This document shows, in pieces, positions 26,540-33,790 of a stretch of 64,000 nucleotides of DNA; the first letter of the stretch is position 1; every line of letters starts with the position of its first letter. Source of the DNA: CAVTHW01 sp963734625 (GTDB lineage: Bacteria; Acidobacteriota; Terriglobia; Bryobacterales; Bryobacteraceae); assembly GCA_963734625.1 (NCBI GenBank), contig CAVTHW010000014.1, forward strand, positions 124,001 through 188,000, given 5' to 3'. A model generated the notes under the pieces. That model did not search any database, had not been told where the DNA came from, and saw only the letters and a list, made by a program, of their open reading frames with translations. Position numbers and translations under genes: made by a program.

Positions 26540-27375
26540 CTGACTCCATGAAGGCTCTGTTTGAAGTGCTCAAGCCCGAGAGCCGGACTTGGGCGATGGC
26601 CAAGGCGATCGATCCCCGGCGGCTGCCCGCGCACATCGCCGTGATCATGGACGGCAACGGGCGGTGGGCGAAGAAGCGGAACCTGCCGCGCGTGGCGGGA
26701 CACAAGGCCGGCGCGGAAGCGGTGCGGGTTTGCGTCGAAACCTGCTCGCGGATGGGGCTGCGCGTGCTCACTCTCTATGCGTTTTCCGCGGAGAACTGGA
26801 AGCGCCCGCGCCGCGAGGTGAACACGCTGTGGCAGCTTCTCCGGCTGTATGTGCGCCAGGAGGCGCCCAAGCTCCACGAGTCCAACATCCGGCTGACGGC
26901 GATAGGACGCCTGGATGCGCTGCCCCCAGTGGCCCGGGAGGAACTGGACAAGGCGATCAGCGCGACCGCGTCCAATACCGGCCTGCAAGTGAACCTGGCC
27001 TTGAATTATGGAGGCAGAAACGAATTGGTTGACGCGGTGAACGCCCTTCTGGACGATGCGCGCCGGGAAGGGAAACTCGGAGAACTTCGGGCCAGCGAGG
27101 CGGCCATCGCCGCCCACTTGTATACGGCCAGTCTGCCGGACCCGGATCTGTTGATCCGCACCTCCGGCGAGATGCGCGTCAGCAATTTCCTGCTGTGGCA
27201 GATCGCCTACGCCGAACTCTACGTGACCGAGGTGCTCTGGCCCGATTTCAAGCGCGCCGATCTTCTCGAAGCAATCCTGGATTATCAGAAACGCGACCGC
27301 CGGTTCGGAGGCCTGAGCGCCTCTACATTCGCCGCCGCTGAGGATCCGGCCGCCGCCGGCGCCGCCCACCGATGA
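26536..27375 (+). CDS. uppS: Isoprenyl transferase (undecaprenyl diphosphate synthase)
   Basis: A cis-prenyltransferase that makes the C55 lipid carrier for peptidoglycan and O-antigen. HIAVIMDGNGRWAKKRNLPR holds the catalytic Asp and diphosphate-binding Arg, NYGGRNELVDA and LLIRTSGEMRVSNFLLWQ complete the family motifs. The start is GTG 26536 in a GTGA overlap with pilD, giving 279 aa; an internal ATG 12 bp later is an alternative. It overlaps cdsA by 4 bp, the usual uppS-cdsA order. Confidence 0.95.
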   Translation: MTDSMKALFEVLKPESRTWAMAKAIDPRRLPAHIAVIMDGNGRWAKKRNLPRVAGHKAGAEAVRVCVETCSRMGLRVLTLYAFSAENWKRPRREVNTLWQLLRLYVRQEAPKLHESNIRLTAIGRLDALPPVAREELDKAISATASNTGLQVNLALNYGGRNELVDAVNALLDDARREGKLGELRASEAAIAAHLYTASLPDPDLLIRTSGEMRVSNFLLWQIAYAELYVTEVLWPDFKRADLLEAILDYQKRDRRFGGLSASTFAAAEDPAAAGAAHR

Positions 27376-28154
27376 AGCGCATCGCCACGGCGGCAGTTCT
27401 GATCCCGCTGATTTCCTATGTGGTGCTCTGGAGCCCCCAGTGGCTATTTCTGGCGGTGACCGCGGCCATAGCGCTCTTCTGCTTCCACGAATACGCCGGC
27501 ATTGTGGCCGGCCATGGCATCCAGCGGCCCGGGCCCGTCAGCTATGCGGCGGGACTGTTGCTACTGGTTCTTCCCAAAGGCGATTGGCTGCTCGTGGTTC
27601 TCCTGGCCCTGCTTACCCTGGCCCTCATGCTGCGTTCGGCGGATCTCGCCAAGGGACTGCCCGGCGCGGCCGGAGCGCTGCTGGGGATCATTTACGTCTT
27701 CGGAGCCTGGCGCGCGGCGGTGGCGCTTCGGAACATACCGGCAACTGGCGCCTACTGGCTGTTTTTCGCCCTGACCTTGAACTGGATCGGCGACACGGCG
27801 GCTTTCTACGTGGGCAGCGCCATTGGACGGCACAAGATGGCCCCGAAGCTGAGTCCGGGCAAATCGTGGGAGGGTGGCGCGGCTTCCTTCGCTGCGTCTT
27901 TGGTGTTTGGGTTCTTCTATATCGGCTGGCTGATGCCGGCGGTGCCGCCGCTCCAGCGGCTGGCGCTCGCGGCCTTGGGCAATATAGCGGGCCAGTTGGG
28001 AGACCTGGTCGAGTCCTCTATGAAGCGCGGGGCTGGAGTTAAAGACAGCGGCACGCTACTGCCTGGTCACGGGGGCTGGTTGGACCGTGTGGACAGCAGC
28101 CTTTTTTCGATACCGGCGGTCTACGCTCTATTGATCTTACTAGGCAGAAACTAA
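27372..28154 (+). CDS. cdsA: Phosphatidate cytidylyltransferase
   Basis: Makes CDP-diacylglycerol from phosphatidic acid and CTP at the inner membrane, for all phospholipids. The 260-aa, multi-helix protein shows KLSPGKSWEGGAASFAASLV and the C-terminal signature ESSMKRGAGVKDSGTLLPGH, with the KD and PGHGG pieces in place. The dxr/rseP genes that often follow are absent; a strong terminator lies directly after the stop. Confidence 0.94.
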   Translation: MKRIATAAVLIPLISYVVLWSPQWLFLAVTAAIALFCFHEYAGIVAGHGIQRPGPVSYAAGLLLLVLPKGDWLLVVLLALLTLALMLRSADLAKGLPGAAGALLGIIYVFGAWRAAVALRNIPATGAYWLFFALTLNWIGDTAAFYVGSAIGRHKMAPKLSPGKSWEGGAASFAASLVFGFFYIGWLMPAVPPLQRLALAALGNIAGQLGDLVESSMKRGAGVKDSGTLLPGHGGWLDRVDSSLFSIPAVYALLILLGRN

Positions 28155-28182
28155 AACGGCTCCGAGTTACCGGAGCCGTTTT
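28153..28182. terminator. Bidirectional intrinsic terminator between cdsA and the RRM gene
   Basis: AAAACGGCTCCG (28153-28164) and CGGAGCCGTTTT (28171-28182) form a 12-bp stem with the loop AGTTAC. The plus strand runs into TTTTT, and the A-tract on the other side makes it work for the converging minus-strand gene too. Confidence 0.9.
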
Positions 28183-28192
28183 TCGTATTTTC

Positions 28193-28549
28193 CTACCAGC
28201 GCGGGGGACGACCCTGTCCCCGGCCACCACCGCCGCCGCGGGGGGGCCGTCCGCCACCGCCACCACCGCCGCCGCGGTCACCACCACCGCCGCCGCCCTG
28301 CTGGGTTTGTGGACGAGCTTCGTTCACCACCAAAGCGCGTCCCATGAACTGCTTGCCGTTGCAACTCCGGACGGCCGCCTCGGCCTGCGCCTTGTCCTGA
28401 ATCTCAACGAAACCAAAACCACGCGCCTCCCCTGAGAAACGGTCGCGCACCAGCGCCACGTTGTCAACCGCGATACCGGCCTGGGTGAACCATTCCTGAA
28501 GATCCGTCTCACTCCCCTGATAGGGGAGATTCCCCACATACAGTCTCAT
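28193..28549 (-). CDS. RRM-domain RNA-binding protein with glycine-rich tail
   Basis: A 118-aa glycine-rich RNA-binding protein like cyanobacterial Rbp proteins. One RRM covers residues 1-80: RNP2 is LYVGNL at 3-8 and RNP1 is RGFGFVEI. The tail is a Gly/Arg/Pro-rich RGG-like region. Proteins of this kind bind RNA in cold or stress responses. It has the terminator at 28153-28182 downstream and a gene-free stretch of about 138 bp upstream. Confidence 0.92.
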   Translation of the reverse strand: MRLYVGNLPYQGSETDLQEWFTQAGIAVDNVALVRDRFSGEARGFGFVEIQDKAQAEAAVRSCNGKQFMGRALVVNEARPQTQQGGGGGGDRGGGGGGGGRPPRGGGGGRGQGRPPRW

Positions 28550-28687
28550 TTACCTAACCTGTTCCTTCGCCCTTTCAACCGCGGGGCATCGTCACTGAAG
28601 AGACAGATAACTGCCCGGCAATTCTGGCGCTCCCAGTGCAGTATATATCTTCCCAGAAGGCCGGGGGCATGTCAAAATGGTTGCTGC

Positions 28688-29800
28688 GTGCTCACCCGGC
28701 GTACCCTGGTGTCTATTTTGGCTGCTGCCCTCCCCGGTTGCCGCCCCAAGCGCGGGTCCGGCTTTCCCGGCTACGCCTTTGTGGCTAACCAGGAGGGACG
28801 GACGGTGGCCGTCGTGGACCTGACGGCCTTTGCGCTGGTCCGGCACATCCCGCTGGAGGCCGGCCCCACGGCCATCAGCGCCGACCCCGTGCGCAAGACC
28901 GTTCATGTTCTGACTCCGGACGACGGCACGGTTCACGAAATCGACCCTGTTCAGTTGGTTGTGCGGCGCAAGCTGCGTGTGGCACAAAGGGCCGTGTCCA
29001 TGCGAACCATCCCCGATGGCAGCGCCCTTTGGATTCTCTGCCTGGAACCCCGCCAACTGGTGAAGATTCGCCTGGATTCCTTCCAAATCCAGATGCGGAT
29101 AGCCCTGCCGGCTGACCCGGTCGATTTCGATCTCAGCCCGGACGGGCGATCTGGAGCGGTGAGCCACGGCGCTCAGGGCTCGGTCAGCCTTCTGGATTTG
29201 CAGGCCGGCAAAGTGCGCCAGCAGGCTCAAGCCGGCGAAGACACGGGGACCTTGCGCTTTCGGTTCGACGGGGCCGAACTGCTGGTGGCGGATCGCGGCC
29301 GGCGCGTCGTCGCCACGCTGGAGGCGGCAACGGGGAAAGCGATCGCCGATCTACCCGTGGCGGTGAAACCCGAGAACTTCTGCTTCAAATCGGACGGCGG
29401 CGAGCTGTTCGTGACTGGCGAGGGCCTGGACGCCGTGGTGATTGTCAATCCTTACTACAACGAAGTCGCGGAGACGCTTCTGGCGGGACGCGGGCCGGGG
29501 GCCATGGCGGTCTCCAGTTCGCCGGAGTATCTGTTCGTGGCCAACCCTCCTTCCGGCAACGTGACCCTCTTTAACATCGATACGCGGCGCGCCATCGCCG
29601 TTGTGGCGGTGGGTCAGGAGCCCGGCTTCATTACCTTCACGCCCGACGGCCAGTACGCGCTGATCCTGAACCGGCGCTCGGGAAACCTGGCCGTCATCCG
29701 TATGGCCGCCATCGTTCCAAGCCGCAACCGGTTCGCCCCGCTATTCACGGTGGTGCCAGTCGGCTCCCGGCCCGTCTGCGCCGCTGTCCTGGCGGTCTGA
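28688..29800 (+). CDS. YncE-like seven-bladed beta-propeller lipoprotein
   Basis: A 370-aa protein starting at GTG 28688. The leader LTRRTLVSILAAALPGC has twin arginines and a lipobox ending in LPGC, so it is probably a lipid-anchored protein, perhaps Tat-exported. The mature part is made of YVTN-type blades (YAFVANQEGRTVAVVDLTAF, YLFVANPPSGNVTLFNIDTR). Ligand unknown. Its last bases overlap the tail of the truncated kinase on the other strand. Confidence 0.82.
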   Translation: MLTRRTLVSILAAALPGCRPKRGSGFPGYAFVANQEGRTVAVVDLTAFALVRHIPLEAGPTAISADPVRKTVHVLTPDDGTVHEIDPVQLVVRRKLRVAQRAVSMRTIPDGSALWILCLEPRQLVKIRLDSFQIQMRIALPADPVDFDLSPDGRSGAVSHGAQGSVSLLDLQAGKVRQQAQAGEDTGTLRFRFDGAELLVADRGRRVVATLEAATGKAIADLPVAVKPENFCFKSDGGELFVTGEGLDAVVIVNPYYNEVAETLLAGRGPGAMAVSSSPEYLFVANPPSGNVTLFNIDTRRAIAVVAVGQEPGFITFTPDGQYALILNRRSGNLAVIRMAAIVPSRNRFAPLFTVVPVGSRPVCAAVLAV

Positions 29801-30665
29801 GGGGGCCGTTAGCCCACGGGAGCCACAGACGGTGCCGTGGTGAAACAGGAGGCGTCTCATCCAGGAGCAACCTCGCATCGGCGATGTCATGCAGGCGCTG
29901 CTTGGAGTCCTTCCGCAGACACATCTGCACCAGTCGTCGCGCCCTGATGGGAACCTTGTCGAGGTTTGGCTCCTCCTTCAGCACCGAAGCCAGCGTTTCC
30001 GAGACCGTCTCGCCCTCGAACAGCCGACTGCCCGTCAGCATCTCGTACAGCACGACGCCGAAGGCCCAAATGTCCGCGCGCTTATCGACGGCCTTGCCCT
30101 TGGCCTGCTCGGGCGCCATGTAGGCGGCGGTGCCCAGGATCGTGCCCACGCGGGTGGCGGCCTCCAGCGTTATCGTCGGCGATTTGCCCGGATCACTGTC
30201 GGGCGCTGGTGCCGCCTCGGCCATCTTCGCCAAGCCGAAGTCGAGCACCTTCACGGTCCCATCCGGCTTGATCTTGATGTTGCCCGGTTTTAGGTCGCGA
30301 TGGACGATGCCCTTGTTGTGCGCCGCCTCCAGCGCGTCGGCGACCTGGCCGGCGATGGCGAGCGCCTCATCCAGCGGAATCGGACCCTGCTTGATCCGCT
30401 CGGCGAGCGTCGGACCCTCCACCAGCTCCATCACCAGGTAGTTGGGCCCGACGTCATGCAGCGTGCAGATGTTGGGATGATTGAGCGCCGCGATCGTGCG
30501 CGTCTCATGCGCGAACCGTTCCGTAAACTGCTCGGCGGAGACCTTCACCGCCACCTCGCGGTGCAGCCGCGTATCGGTGGCGCGATACACCTCACCCATC
30601 CCACCTTTGCCGAGCAAGGTCAGGATCTCGTAGGGACCGAGCTTGGCGCCGGGGGTCAGGTTCAT
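29745..30665 (-). CDS. Ser/Thr protein kinase, truncated after the catalytic domain
   Basis: A Hanks-type kinase. GKGGMG at 19-24, Lys41, HRDLKPGN 122-129, DFG 142-144 and a full C-lobe are present. The frame then reads LLLDETPPVSPRHRLWLPWA, where relatives would enter the membrane helix and sensor region, but it runs instead into a basic tail and stops at 29745 inside the antisense of the propeller gene. I infer loss of the sensor half. The ATG 30665 overlaps the stop of the kinase/TPR gene upstream (ATGA). The kinase domain itself looks intact and may be active in the cytoplasm. Confidence 0.8.
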   Translation of the reverse strand: MNLTPGAKLGPYEILTLLGKGGMGEVYRATDTRLHREVAVKVSAEQFTERFAHETRTIAALNHPNICTLHDVGPNYLVMELVEGPTLAERIKQGPIPLDEALAIAGQVADALEAAHNKGIVHRDLKPGNIKIKPDGTVKVLDFGLAKMAEAAPAPDSDPGKSPTITLEAATRVGTILGTAAYMAPEQAKGKAVDKRADIWAFGVVLYEMLTGSRLFEGETVSETLASVLKEEPNLDKVPIRARRLVQMCLRKDSKQRLHDIADARLLLDETPPVSPRHRLWLPWANGPLRPPGQRRRRAGSRLAPP

Positions 30666-33454
30666 TTCAGCCTCGCGTACTCCGCCTTGGCTTCCCTCAG
30701 GATCGGGATGTCGGGGTCGGCATCCTTCCACAGGGCAAAGAAATCCTGGTAGGCCTTGCGGGCGCGGGCGGTATCGCCTGCCAGCACCTGGGCTCGGCCC
30801 AAGCCGACGTAGGAGAGCGGATAGTAAGGCCCCCAATTCGCGCCCTTGTGATCGAGGATCTTCTGGAACTCCACTGCGGCCTCTGCTCCCTTGCGAGCGC
30901 GCAAATAGGCGAGCCCGCGCAGATACACTGCAGACGGGTAGGCTCGCTCGTACGGGGTCGCCGATTGAAGCAGTTCGACCGCCTTGTCCGGCTCGCTACG
31001 GCTCAGCTCGACCGCCGCTCTCATCGAAGGCAGGAAGACCGCGTTCCACAGCGTGTGAACAGGATACCGTTTCGACGTCTCATCCGCTGCCTTCTGCACT
31101 GTCGCAGGATCCCCGCAGAGCGCCAGAGGCAGAGCCGGCGGGGTGTCAGAAAAGAAGAGAGCGGGAGCCTGGACCGGGAGGATTGCGGCGCGGGCCTTGG
31201 TGCGGGCCACCTCGCAGTTCCCCACCAGCGCCTCGCCCAGCGCCTCTTGTCCCTGGAACTGGGCCGCCCTCTCGGGCAGATTTTGCCGCCGCGCCATCTC
31301 CGCGGCGCGCTGCGCAAGCTCTCGCGCCTTACGAGTCTGCCCGAGAGCAGCCGCATTCACGGCCTGGGAGGAGAGGCTTCTGTCCTCTAGCGGCTTGCCT
31401 GAGAGCCACTGGATGTGCTTCTCCGCTTCCGCCCGGTCCGCCTGGAGATACGCGGCCCAGAGAAGGGCCCAGTGGATGGCTGGAAAATCAAGCTTCTGTC
31501 CAAACGCCTTCTCCGCGACCGCCTTCGCTTCGTCAAAACGGCCGAGGAAAAGATATGCGAGGACCACGTTACCATAAAGAATTGCGCCTCTGGGCTCCAG
31601 CCGCACGGCTTCCTGGTGCTCCGACAGCGCCTTCTCCCAATCGCCCGTGCTCCAGTGCATGAGTCCCAGTAAGTTGTGAGGCCCCGGTTCGCGCGGGTAG
31701 GTCCGCGCCAACAACTGACAGGCATCGATGGCCTTGTTTAGCTCGCCTGTCGAGACGAAGTAGTACCAGGCCGAGATATTGAATCTCTCCCGCTCACTGA
31801 CGCGGTCAACCAGCGCGAACCCCTTCTTCATGTATTCGGCACAGCGCCCAGTCTCGCCGGCGTTACAGTACATTACGCCCAGATACTGGTAGGCCGAGGC
31901 GAAGTTGGGATCCAGCTCCGTGGCGCGCTGATAGAAGGGAATCGCCGCCAATGATAGGCCCAACCTCAATTGTGCCCCTCCGAGCGCGAATGTCTGGAAG
32001 GCTTCGAGCGACGTGGTGGTCAACTGTTCGCTCGGGACATCCAGCTTCTGGATCGAGGCCAGTGATTCGCCCAACTTGGCACGTATCCCCTTTGCTGCCG
32101 TAGCGACGGCCCGGAGCACGTGTTCCCTGTCTTCGGCCTCCACCTGCTCGCGGGCCAGCGCCTCCCCCGTTTGGCAATTGGTGGCCTGGAGCGTGATGGC
32201 GTAGGTCTTGCCCAGGTTGGCGATGGAGCCGCCGATCATCGCCTTCTCGTTCTCCCGCTGGCAGATCTCGCGGGCGACTTGGTTGGTAATGCGTTCCCCA
32301 GCGGAGCGGCCCATGAAGCTAAGATCCTGCCGGACCTGTTCATCCCCCATGATCTTGAGGAACGGCGATTGCTCGAGCTGTACGGCCAGGGCCTCCCGTA
32401 AGGTGCCGTCGAAAACCGCGTCCCCGGTGGTGTTGGTGAAGTCCGCCAGCACGAGCACGTCCTTGTCGGTGAGCGGCTTGGCCTGCATGCGCTGCCAAAC
32501 GAGAACTCCGGCCACCGCCAGCACGATGACGGCAGCCACGGCCACGGCAGGCCACAGCAAACGACGCTTGCGGGGCCGCGCCGGCGCCTCCGCGGCGTTG
32601 AGCTTGCCGGAATCCGATTCCTCCTTCAACTCCGTTAGAGCGACGCGCACATCCGCCATGTTCTGAAAGCGACGGTCCAGGTCCTTGCGCAGGCAGCGGG
32701 TGATCACCTTCTCGAGGTCGTGCGGGACCTCCGCCCCCAGGGGCTCCGGCTCCTTATGGATAATCGCCCCTAACGTGGAGGTCTTGGACTCCTTCTGAAA
32801 TGCCCGCCTGCCGGTGAGCATCTCGTAGAGCACCGCCCCGAAGCTGAAGATGTCCGAGCGGGCGTCCAACCGCTTGCCCTCGGCCTGCTCCGGTGACATG
32901 TAGGCGACCGTGCCGAGGATCGTGCCCTCCTCGGTCGCCGGTTTCAGCGTGCGCGTAGGTTCGTCCTCGCCGAGGGGGGCGGACTCGGTCAGTTTGGCCA
33001 GGCCGAAGTCCAGCACCTTCACCAGCCCATGCTCGTCTACCATGATGTTGCCGGGCTTCAGATCGCGGTGGATAATGCCGGCTGCGTGCGCCCGGCTGAG
33101 CGCATCGGCGATCTGTACCCCGTACTTCAGCGCATCGCCTAGCTTCAATCCCTTACGCCCGATCACCTCGCCCAGCGTCTTGCCCGGGACGAATTCCATG
33201 GCGATGAAATCAGTCCCATCTGCCTGATCGATGTCGTAGATGTGAACGATGTTGGGATGATTCAGGGCTGAGGCCGACTGAGCTTCCTGGACAAATCTTC
33301 GTTTACGTTCGGGGTCAGCGACCTTCTCCGGCGGAAGGACCTTCAGGGCAACCGAACGATTGAGGTGGGTGTCGTGGGCCTTGTAGACCACTCCCATCCC
33401 GCCCTCGCCCAGCTTCTCGAGGATTTGGTAGTGCGCGATGGTTTTGCCAACCAT
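30662..33454 (-). CDS. Transmembrane Ser/Thr protein kinase with TPR sensor region (copy A)
   Basis: A 930-aa kinase: GEGGMG 16-21, Lys38, HRDLKPGN 129-136, DFG 149-151, one helix at about 300-320 (WPAVAVAAVIVLAVAGVLVW). A TolB-like/cyclase-associated segment (KDVLVLADFTNTTGDAVFDG) follows, then several TPR units (FYQRATELDPNFASAYQYLG, EHQEAVRLEPRGAILYGNVV). The start ATG 33454 is shared with copy B; upstream codons repeat in both copies but lack coding character. The kinase part is essentially identical in DNA to copy B while the TPR part differs. Probably two versions of one receptor with different ligands or partners. Confidence 0.9.
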   Translation of the reverse strand: MVGKTIAHYQILEKLGEGGMGVVYKAHDTHLNRSVALKVLPPEKVADPERKRRFVQEAQSASALNHPNIVHIYDIDQADGTDFIAMEFVPGKTLGEVIGRKGLKLGDALKYGVQIADALSRAHAAGIIHRDLKPGNIMVDEHGLVKVLDFGLAKLTESAPLGEDEPTRTLKPATEEGTILGTVAYMSPEQAEGKRLDARSDIFSFGAVLYEMLTGRRAFQKESKTSTLGAIIHKEPEPLGAEVPHDLEKVITRCLRKDLDRRFQNMADVRVALTELKEESDSGKLNAAEAPARPRKRRLLWPAVAVAAVIVLAVAGVLVWQRMQAKPLTDKDVLVLADFTNTTGDAVFDGTLREALAVQLEQSPFLKIMGDEQVRQDLSFMGRSAGERITNQVAREICQRENEKAMIGGSIANLGKTYAITLQATNCQTGEALAREQVEAEDREHVLRAVATAAKGIRAKLGESLASIQKLDVPSEQLTTTSLEAFQTFALGGAQLRLGLSLAAIPFYQRATELDPNFASAYQYLGVMYCNAGETGRCAEYMKKGFALVDRVSERERFNISAWYYFVSTGELNKAIDACQLLARTYPREPGPHNLLGLMHWSTGDWEKALSEHQEAVRLEPRGAILYGNVVLAYLFLGRFDEAKAVAEKAFGQKLDFPAIHWALLWAAYLQADRAEAEKHIQWLSGKPLEDRSLSSQAVNAAALGQTRKARELAQRAAEMARRQNLPERAAQFQGQEALGEALVGNCEVARTKARAAILPVQAPALFFSDTPPALPLALCGDPATVQKAADETSKRYPVHTLWNAVFLPSMRAAVELSRSEPDKAVELLQSATPYERAYPSAVYLRGLAYLRARKGAEAAVEFQKILDHKGANWGPYYPLSYVGLGRAQVLAGDTARARKAYQDFFALWKDADPDIPILREAKAEYARLK

Positions 33455-33466
33455 GGCCGCCGTCCG

Positions 33467-33488
33467 GGACCAATTGTACAGCAACGAC
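33467..33488 (-). promoter_or_regulatory. Promoter-like motif before kinase/TPR copy A
   Basis: On the minus strand this reads GTCGTTGCTGTACAATTGGT then CC. TACAAT is a good -10 candidate ending 18 nt before the ATG. The same block stands before copy B and, in close form, before the kinase at 18622 and the permease at 11799. Confidence 0.45.
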
Positions 33489-33516
33489 GGGCAAATGGAA
33501 CCCGGATCGTCGGAGA

Positions 33517-33727
33517 CTACGGGCGCAATTTCGCCCTCGGCGCGCCGGCGACTTCCCGGTAGACGTCCAGGATCTGCCGGGCGTTGGTTTCCCAACTGAA
33601 GCGGCGGGCCTGGGCCTGGCCCTTCTCAATGAGTTCGGCCCGCAGGGATTGGTTGGTCAGGACCTCCAGTATCCCCCGGGCGATCTCGAAGACGTTCTCC
33701 GGGTTCACCAGGACAGCCGCCTCGCCT
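33517..33727 (-). pseudogene. C-terminal relic of a GT4 glycosyltransferase
   Basis: This stretch encodes the last 70 or so residues of the glycosyltransferase at 36633-37790 (VNPENVFEIARGILEVLTNQ to the end), with two or three substitutions. Homology stops sharply at 33727. It has no catalytic domain and no plausible promoter or start of its own, so it is a duplication relic. Confidence 0.85.
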
Positions 33728-33731
33728 GCCA

Positions 33732-33790
33732 GTAAACTGCTCGGCGGAGACCTTCACTGCCACTTCGCGGTGCAGCCGGGCCAGGTTCAT
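33732..33790 (-). pseudogene. Relic of a short Ser/Thr kinase N-terminus
   Basis: Minus-strand reading from ATG 33790 gives MNL, then jumps to ARLHREVAVKVSAEQFT before fusing to the GT relic. The intact short kinase at 30665 has the same ends (MNL and RLHREVAVKVSAEQFT), with about 30 residues between them. So an internal deletion of the P-loop region and loss of everything downstream have occurred. Its ATG overlaps the stop of kinase/TPR copy B (ATGA), as in copy A. Confidence 0.75.

Larger units (their letters stand above)
32641..33727 (-). repeat. Copy A of a tandem duplication (kinase N-terminus, leader, GT tail)
   Basis: This block matches 35757-36843 at a constant offset of 3116 bp. By eye I see no mismatch from 32761 to about 33505, four between there and 33727, and a few in 32641-32760. 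Below that, differences become frequent. It covers the kinase catalytic region, the 5' leader and the last 70 codons of a glycosyltransferase. Confidence 0.92.

Noticed and set aside
28193..28290. Repetitive CCACCGCC-type tract that could be mistaken for a repeat array
   Set aside because: It encodes the Gly-rich tail of the RRM protein; codon repetition explains it. No CRISPR-like repeat-spacer pattern was seen anywhere in the window.
33455..33595. N-terminal extension of the kinase/TPR frame upstream of MVGKTI (and the same at 36571-36711)
   Set aside because: It overlaps the GT tail reading in another frame and contains the promoter-like motif. Its conservation between copies comes from DNA duplication, not from coding.
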